Under the pieces are notes generated by a model. That model was given only the letters and a program-made list of their open reading frames with translations. It ran no database searches and had not been told where the DNA came from. A program made the position numbers and the translations under genes. 64,000 nt of DNA, taken from the NCBI GenBank assembly GCA_030445275.1, contig JAUCSE010000053.1:1-64000 (forward strand), in the 5' to 3' direction. The DNA comes from Mucilaginibacter sp. Lineage in GTDB: Bacteria; Bacteroidota; Bacteroidia; Sphingobacteriales; Sphingobacteriaceae. Of the stretch, positions 60,922 to 64,000 are shown piece after piece. The number at the start of each line of letters is the position of its first letter. The stretch's first letter is position 1.

Positions 60922-61389
60922 ATGAAAAAGATCGTCAAATTCAGCATGTTGTTGTGCCTTATATTTTATGGCTGCAAAAAGGATCCGGTTCCAGCAGAGG
61001 ATATACAAAAGGAAATGCTTGCCGCTGTTAATGCTTTAAGGACTACCGGCTGCACCTGCGGTACGACCAATATGCCTCCGGTGCCCGCTGTTATATGGAA
61101 CGATAAGCTCCAGGTCGCGGCGGCGGCGCACGCAAAAGATATGGTTGTTAACAATTACTTTGATCATATCGCTCCCGATGGCTCATCGCCTATCCAAAGA
61201 GCTCAGGAGGCCGGTTACACAGGTATGTATATTGGTGAAAATATTGGCAGCGGTTATAATAATATTCAACAGGTAATAGATGCCTGGAAAAAAAGCGAAG
61301 ATCATTGTAAGGCCATGATGGATAGTTTATATATAGAATTGGGAGCTGCGCGGTACAATACGGTTTGGGTTCAGGACTTCGGGAAATAA
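60922..61389 (+). CDS. CAP (SCP/PR-1) domain lipoprotein
   Basis: Lipobox 'CLIFYGCKKD'; 'VIWNDKLQVAAAAHAKDMVVNNYFDHIAPDGSSPIQRAQEAGYTGMYIGENIGSGY'. Confidence 0.9.
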   Translation: MKKIVKFSMLLCLIFYGCKKDPVPAEDIQKEMLAAVNALRTTGCTCGTTNMPPVPAVIWNDKLQVAAAAHAKDMVVNNYFDHIAPDGSSPIQRAQEAGYTGMYIGENIGSGYNNIQQVIDAWKKSEDHCKAMMDSLYIELGAARYNTVWVQDFGK

Positions 61390-61579
61390 ATATCGGGAGA
61401 TTATCGGGTAAGTATTCGAACACCAAAATTATCGAGGTAAGGTTATTTATTCCCGAATTAAATATGGGTTTAAATTATTTTGATATGAGAGATTAGTATA
61501 AACATCTGAGCAATTACTGAAAGTCTTTTAGATAATTATAGGGTTAATTTGGGTAAACCAATAAATAAAATCTAAAATT

Positions 61580-62329
61580 ATGAAAAAAGTATTCTTATGC
61601 TCTATTGTAGCACTGGTTATGGCATCATGTCAAAAAGAAGCCAAAACCCCTGCCCCTGTTTCTGCTAACGCGGAGGTAAAGGCTAACTGGTCGTCATCTG
61701 CCCAATATGCCTCGTGGAATGCCGGCAGCGGTTATTATATTGAAAACAATATCTGGGGAAGCGGCGCCGGCCCGCAAACCGTTTGGGCAAACACTTACAG
61801 CAACTGGGGTGTATGGGCCGACCATCCCAATACCAGCGGAGTAAAATCATACCCAAATGTAGATTACCCGGTTAACAGAACATTCAGTACCCTTAATACG
61901 GTTTCCAGCAGCTTTAACGTAACAGTGCCCAGCAGCGGTTCGTACGAAAGCACCTATGATATATGGTGCAATAACTACGCTTATGAAATTATGATATGGG
62001 AAAACTGGAAGGGTACCGTAAATCCAATCGCGGTCGGCTATAATGCCAATGGCAGTGCTATAGCAAGTTACACTAATGTAACACCAACTTCCGGAGGACC
62101 AACTTATACCGTGTATAAGGGTTCAAACGGATCAAATGTGGTATACTCGTTTCTGGACAACAGCCAAAAAACATCCGGAACAGTTAACATCAAGGATATC
62201 CTGAATTTTATACAGAGTAAGGGCGTAACCTTTACGACATTGGATAAGGTCCAATTCGGATTTGAGATCACTTCCTCGTCCGGTGGGCTTAATTTTGGGT
62301 CAAACAGTTATTCGGCGACCGTAAACTAA
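61580..62329 (+). CDS. GH12-like (endoglucanase/xyloglucanase-type) lipoprotein
   Basis: Lipobox 'VALVMASCQKE'; 'YYIENNIWGSGAGPQTVWANTYSNWGVWADHP...VKSYPNVDYP...YDIWCNNYAYEIMIWENW...FGFEITSSSGGLNFGSNSY'. Confidence 0.75.
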   Translation: MKKVFLCSIVALVMASCQKEAKTPAPVSANAEVKANWSSSAQYASWNAGSGYYIENNIWGSGAGPQTVWANTYSNWGVWADHPNTSGVKSYPNVDYPVNRTFSTLNTVSSSFNVTVPSSGSYESTYDIWCNNYAYEIMIWENWKGTVNPIAVGYNANGSAIASYTNVTPTSGGPTYTVYKGSNGSNVVYSFLDNSQKTSGTVNIKDILNFIQSKGVTFTTLDKVQFGFEITSSSGGLNFGSNSYSATVN

Positions 62330-62354
62330 CTCTACAATCTATCTCTACGAAAAT

Positions 62355-62385
62355 GACCGCCCTTAAAGCGGTCGTTTTTGTTTAA
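62355..62385 (+). terminator. Rho-independent terminator after the GH12-like gene
   Basis: GACCGC CCTTAAA GCGGTC GTTTTTGTTT. Confidence 0.85.
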
Positions 62386-62783
62386 ACAAAAAATAGATAT
62401 CAAGATAAAAGTTCCGGTATTGGTCGGAGTTGGAATTATGTCAATCAGATGCACTATTGAATCGCAATCAGCAGGTGTAATAATCAATAAGAAAAGCACA
62501 AAAGACGCATTTGCGATATATAATTATATGAAAAAACAAGTTATCAAATCCAATTCATCATTTTTACCTTCAATTAACCATATATTATCATACTTTTTTC
62601 TTATAATTTATACATATTTTCCATAATTGACATAATTCTTATGCTTTATATATAAAAACCTAAAAAATAAAAGCATTTACCTAAGTATAAAATATATTAT
62701 TCCTAAAAATATATGAAAATACGTATATATTTTGTGTTTAGAACACCTCCCGTATATCTTTATAATTCACTTAACCCAATTTT

Positions 62784-62990
62784 ATGTCACAGGTAAATTT
62801 CAAATTAAGAGCTGTTAAAGTAGGGAAAACTTTGGCAGCATTTGCTCTGGCAATTTTAGTAGCTCAGGGGGTAATGATGGTTACCGCCGATGAGGCCCAA
62901 GCTGACGGAACCTGCTTTTCTTCATCAAACATTTGTGGCTTAAACGGCCATAACTACAGCAATCGTACCTATCAGGCTCCGCCTAATTAA
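62784..62990 (+). CDS. small secreted two-Cys peptide, copy 1
   Basis: 68 aa; hydrophobic signal sequence with ADEAQA|D cleavage-like motif, mature DGTCFSSSNICGLNGHNYSNRTYQAPPN. Confidence 0.8.
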   Translation: MSQVNFKLRAVKVGKTLAAFALAILVAQGVMMVTADEAQADGTCFSSSNICGLNGHNYSNRTYQAPPN

Positions 62991-63008
62991 TTCAGGGTTT
63001 ATTGCTAA

Positions 63009-63063
63009 ATCATTAGCCTTGACGAAAATCACCCATTTAAATGATTTAGCTAAGGCTAATGAT
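63009..63063 (+). repeat. inverted repeat downstream of peptide gene copy 1
   Basis: ATCATTAGCCTT (63009-63020) / AAGGCTAATGAT (63052-63063), inner AAATCA/TGATTT stem. Confidence 0.75.
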
Positions 63064-63127
63064 CTTACCGCCTGCAATCAGGCATAACTCGTCTCCTATA
63101 TTTTTATAACTCACTTAACCCAATTTT

Positions 63128-63337
63128 ATGTCACAGGTAAATTTCAAATTAAAAGCTGTTAAAGTAGGGAAAACTTTGGCAGCATTTGCTCTGGCAATTT
63201 TAGTAGCACAAGGTGTAATGATGGTCACAGCCGACGAAGCTCAGGCTGATGGAACCTGTTTTAATTCATCAAACATCTGTGGCTTAAACGGCCATAACTA
63301 CAGCAATCATACTTTTCAAGGCCCTCCGCCTAATTAA
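63128..63337 (+). CDS. small secreted two-Cys peptide, copy 2
   Basis: 69 aa, tandem paralogue of copy 1 (344 bp period): mature DGTCFNSSNICGLNGHNYSNHTFQGPPPN. Confidence 0.8.
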   Translation: MSQVNFKLKAVKVGKTLAAFALAILVAQGVMMVTADEAQADGTCFNSSNICGLNGHNYSNHTFQGPPPN

Positions 63338-63358
63338 TTCAAGGGGTTTTATTACGAA

Positions 63359-63413
63359 ATCATTAGTCTTGACAATAATCATTCGTTTAAATGATTGAGT
63401 TAAGGCTAATGAT
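63359..63413 (+). repeat. inverted repeat downstream of peptide gene copy 2
   Basis: ATCATTAGTCTT (63359-63370) / AAGGCTAATGAT (63402-63413), one G-U-compatible change, inner AATCATT/AATGATT stem, then CTTTTAA. Confidence 0.75.
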
Positions 63414-63456
63414 CTTTTAATCTACGATCAACTTTACATATTTATCTTAATCCCCT

Positions 63457-64000
63457 ATGTGTTTTTTCTTCACCAAGAAGTGCTTGATATTCTATTTCTC
63501 TTTTTTTTCCTTTCTTCAGGTATATAGCCAGGAAAAGGGGTTAACAATGCTCCATAACCAAGTTGTGGATTCGACAACACATACCGCCATTCCGTACGCA
63601 ACCATAACCTTAATAGGCAAATCCAATCAGCCTAAAAAAGTGATTATTGGCCAAAAGGATGGTTTCTTTAAGATTTCAGCTCCTGATACTGCCTATATAG
63701 GGGTAAACGTCACTTGTAGTGGTTATGTATCAAGATATCTTGCCATCTCCTATTTTGATGATCTTCAAAACAGGCAAAACCCTATTCTACTACAGCAAAA
63801 AATCAATCAATTAAAGGAGATAAATATCATATCGGCAAAACCGATCATAAAAAGAGAAATTGATCGGATCTCCTATAATGTTCAAGCGGATCCGGAAAAA
63901 AACATCATCTCTGTAGGCGATATCTTACAAAAAATGCCATTGGTGTCCAGCGATGGCTCCAGTTTATTGGTTAAAGGAAGTACAAGCTATAAAATTTTCA
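63457..64000 (+). CDS. outer-membrane beta-barrel / TonB-receptor-like protein, N-terminal part, truncated by the window edge
   Basis: Own translation from ATG 63457: MCFFFTKKCLIFYFSFFSFLQVYSQEKGLTMLHNQVVDSTTHTAIPYATITLIGKSNQPKK...LKEINIISAKPIIKREIDRISYNVQADPEKNIISVGDILQKMPLVSSDGSSLLVKGSTSYKIF; carboxypeptidase-D-like domain then plug-like segment. Not in the ORF track. Confidence 0.8.
   Translation, partial: MCFFFTKKCLIFYFSFFSFLQVYSQEKGLTMLHNQVVDSTTHTAIPYATITLIGKSNQPKKVIIGQKDGFFKISAPDTAYIGVNVTCSGYVSRYLAISYFDDLQNRQNPILLQQKINQLKEINIISAKPIIKREIDRISYNVQADPEKNIISVGDILQKMPLVSSDGSSLLVKGSTSYKIF

Noticed and set aside
1-64000. CRISPR arrays, tRNA/rRNA genes, transposases
   Set aside because: Looked for regularly spaced repeats, tRNA-like T-loop motifs and transposase-like ORFs; none seen by eye. 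A tRNAscan/ISfinder run would be needed to exclude them.

Overview
Bacteroidota (probably Sphingobacteriaceae-like) chromosomal window, read from sequence and the ORF track only; no database search was run. Main blocks: (1) 1-640, left edge, an N-terminal GH31-like CDS fragment and a GH74-like C-terminal remnant, both minus strand. (2) ~1.3-35.7 kb, a large polysaccharide utilisation locus: two SusC/SusD pairs, beta-helix, CHRD and DUF5017-like lipoproteins, three LacI regulators, alginate-lyase-like, GH30, heparinase II/III-like, GH43, FucP-like MFS transporter, ROK kinase, GH88, AraC regulator and a hybrid two-component system (HTCS). (3) 35.9-41.4 kb, a stand-alone lantibiotic dehydratase (LanB), a LytTR response regulator with its histidine kinase, and a small Thr/Ser-rich peptide ORF that may be a RiPP precursor. 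(4) 41.4-54.5 kb, a CTnDOT-like conjugation module (RteC, TraE/F/G/I-like/J/K/L-like/M) with no relaxase, integrase or TraN-Q in view. (5) 54.7-59.1 kb, a tight four-gene operon of exported proteins including a papain-like cysteine protease. (6) 59.6-62.4 kb, a histone H1-like protein, an orphan REC-AraC regulator, a CAP-domain lipoprotein and a GH12-like lipoprotein. (7) 62.7-64 kb, tandemly duplicated small secreted two-Cys peptides followed by a truncated outer-membrane beta-barrel gene. The strongest non-gene signals are a 21-bp-spaced direct-repeat motif shared by three promoters of the PUL (candidate HTCS operator), perfect TAAACCGGTTTA palindromes (LacI-type operators), and the conserved inverted repeats behind the duplicated peptide genes.
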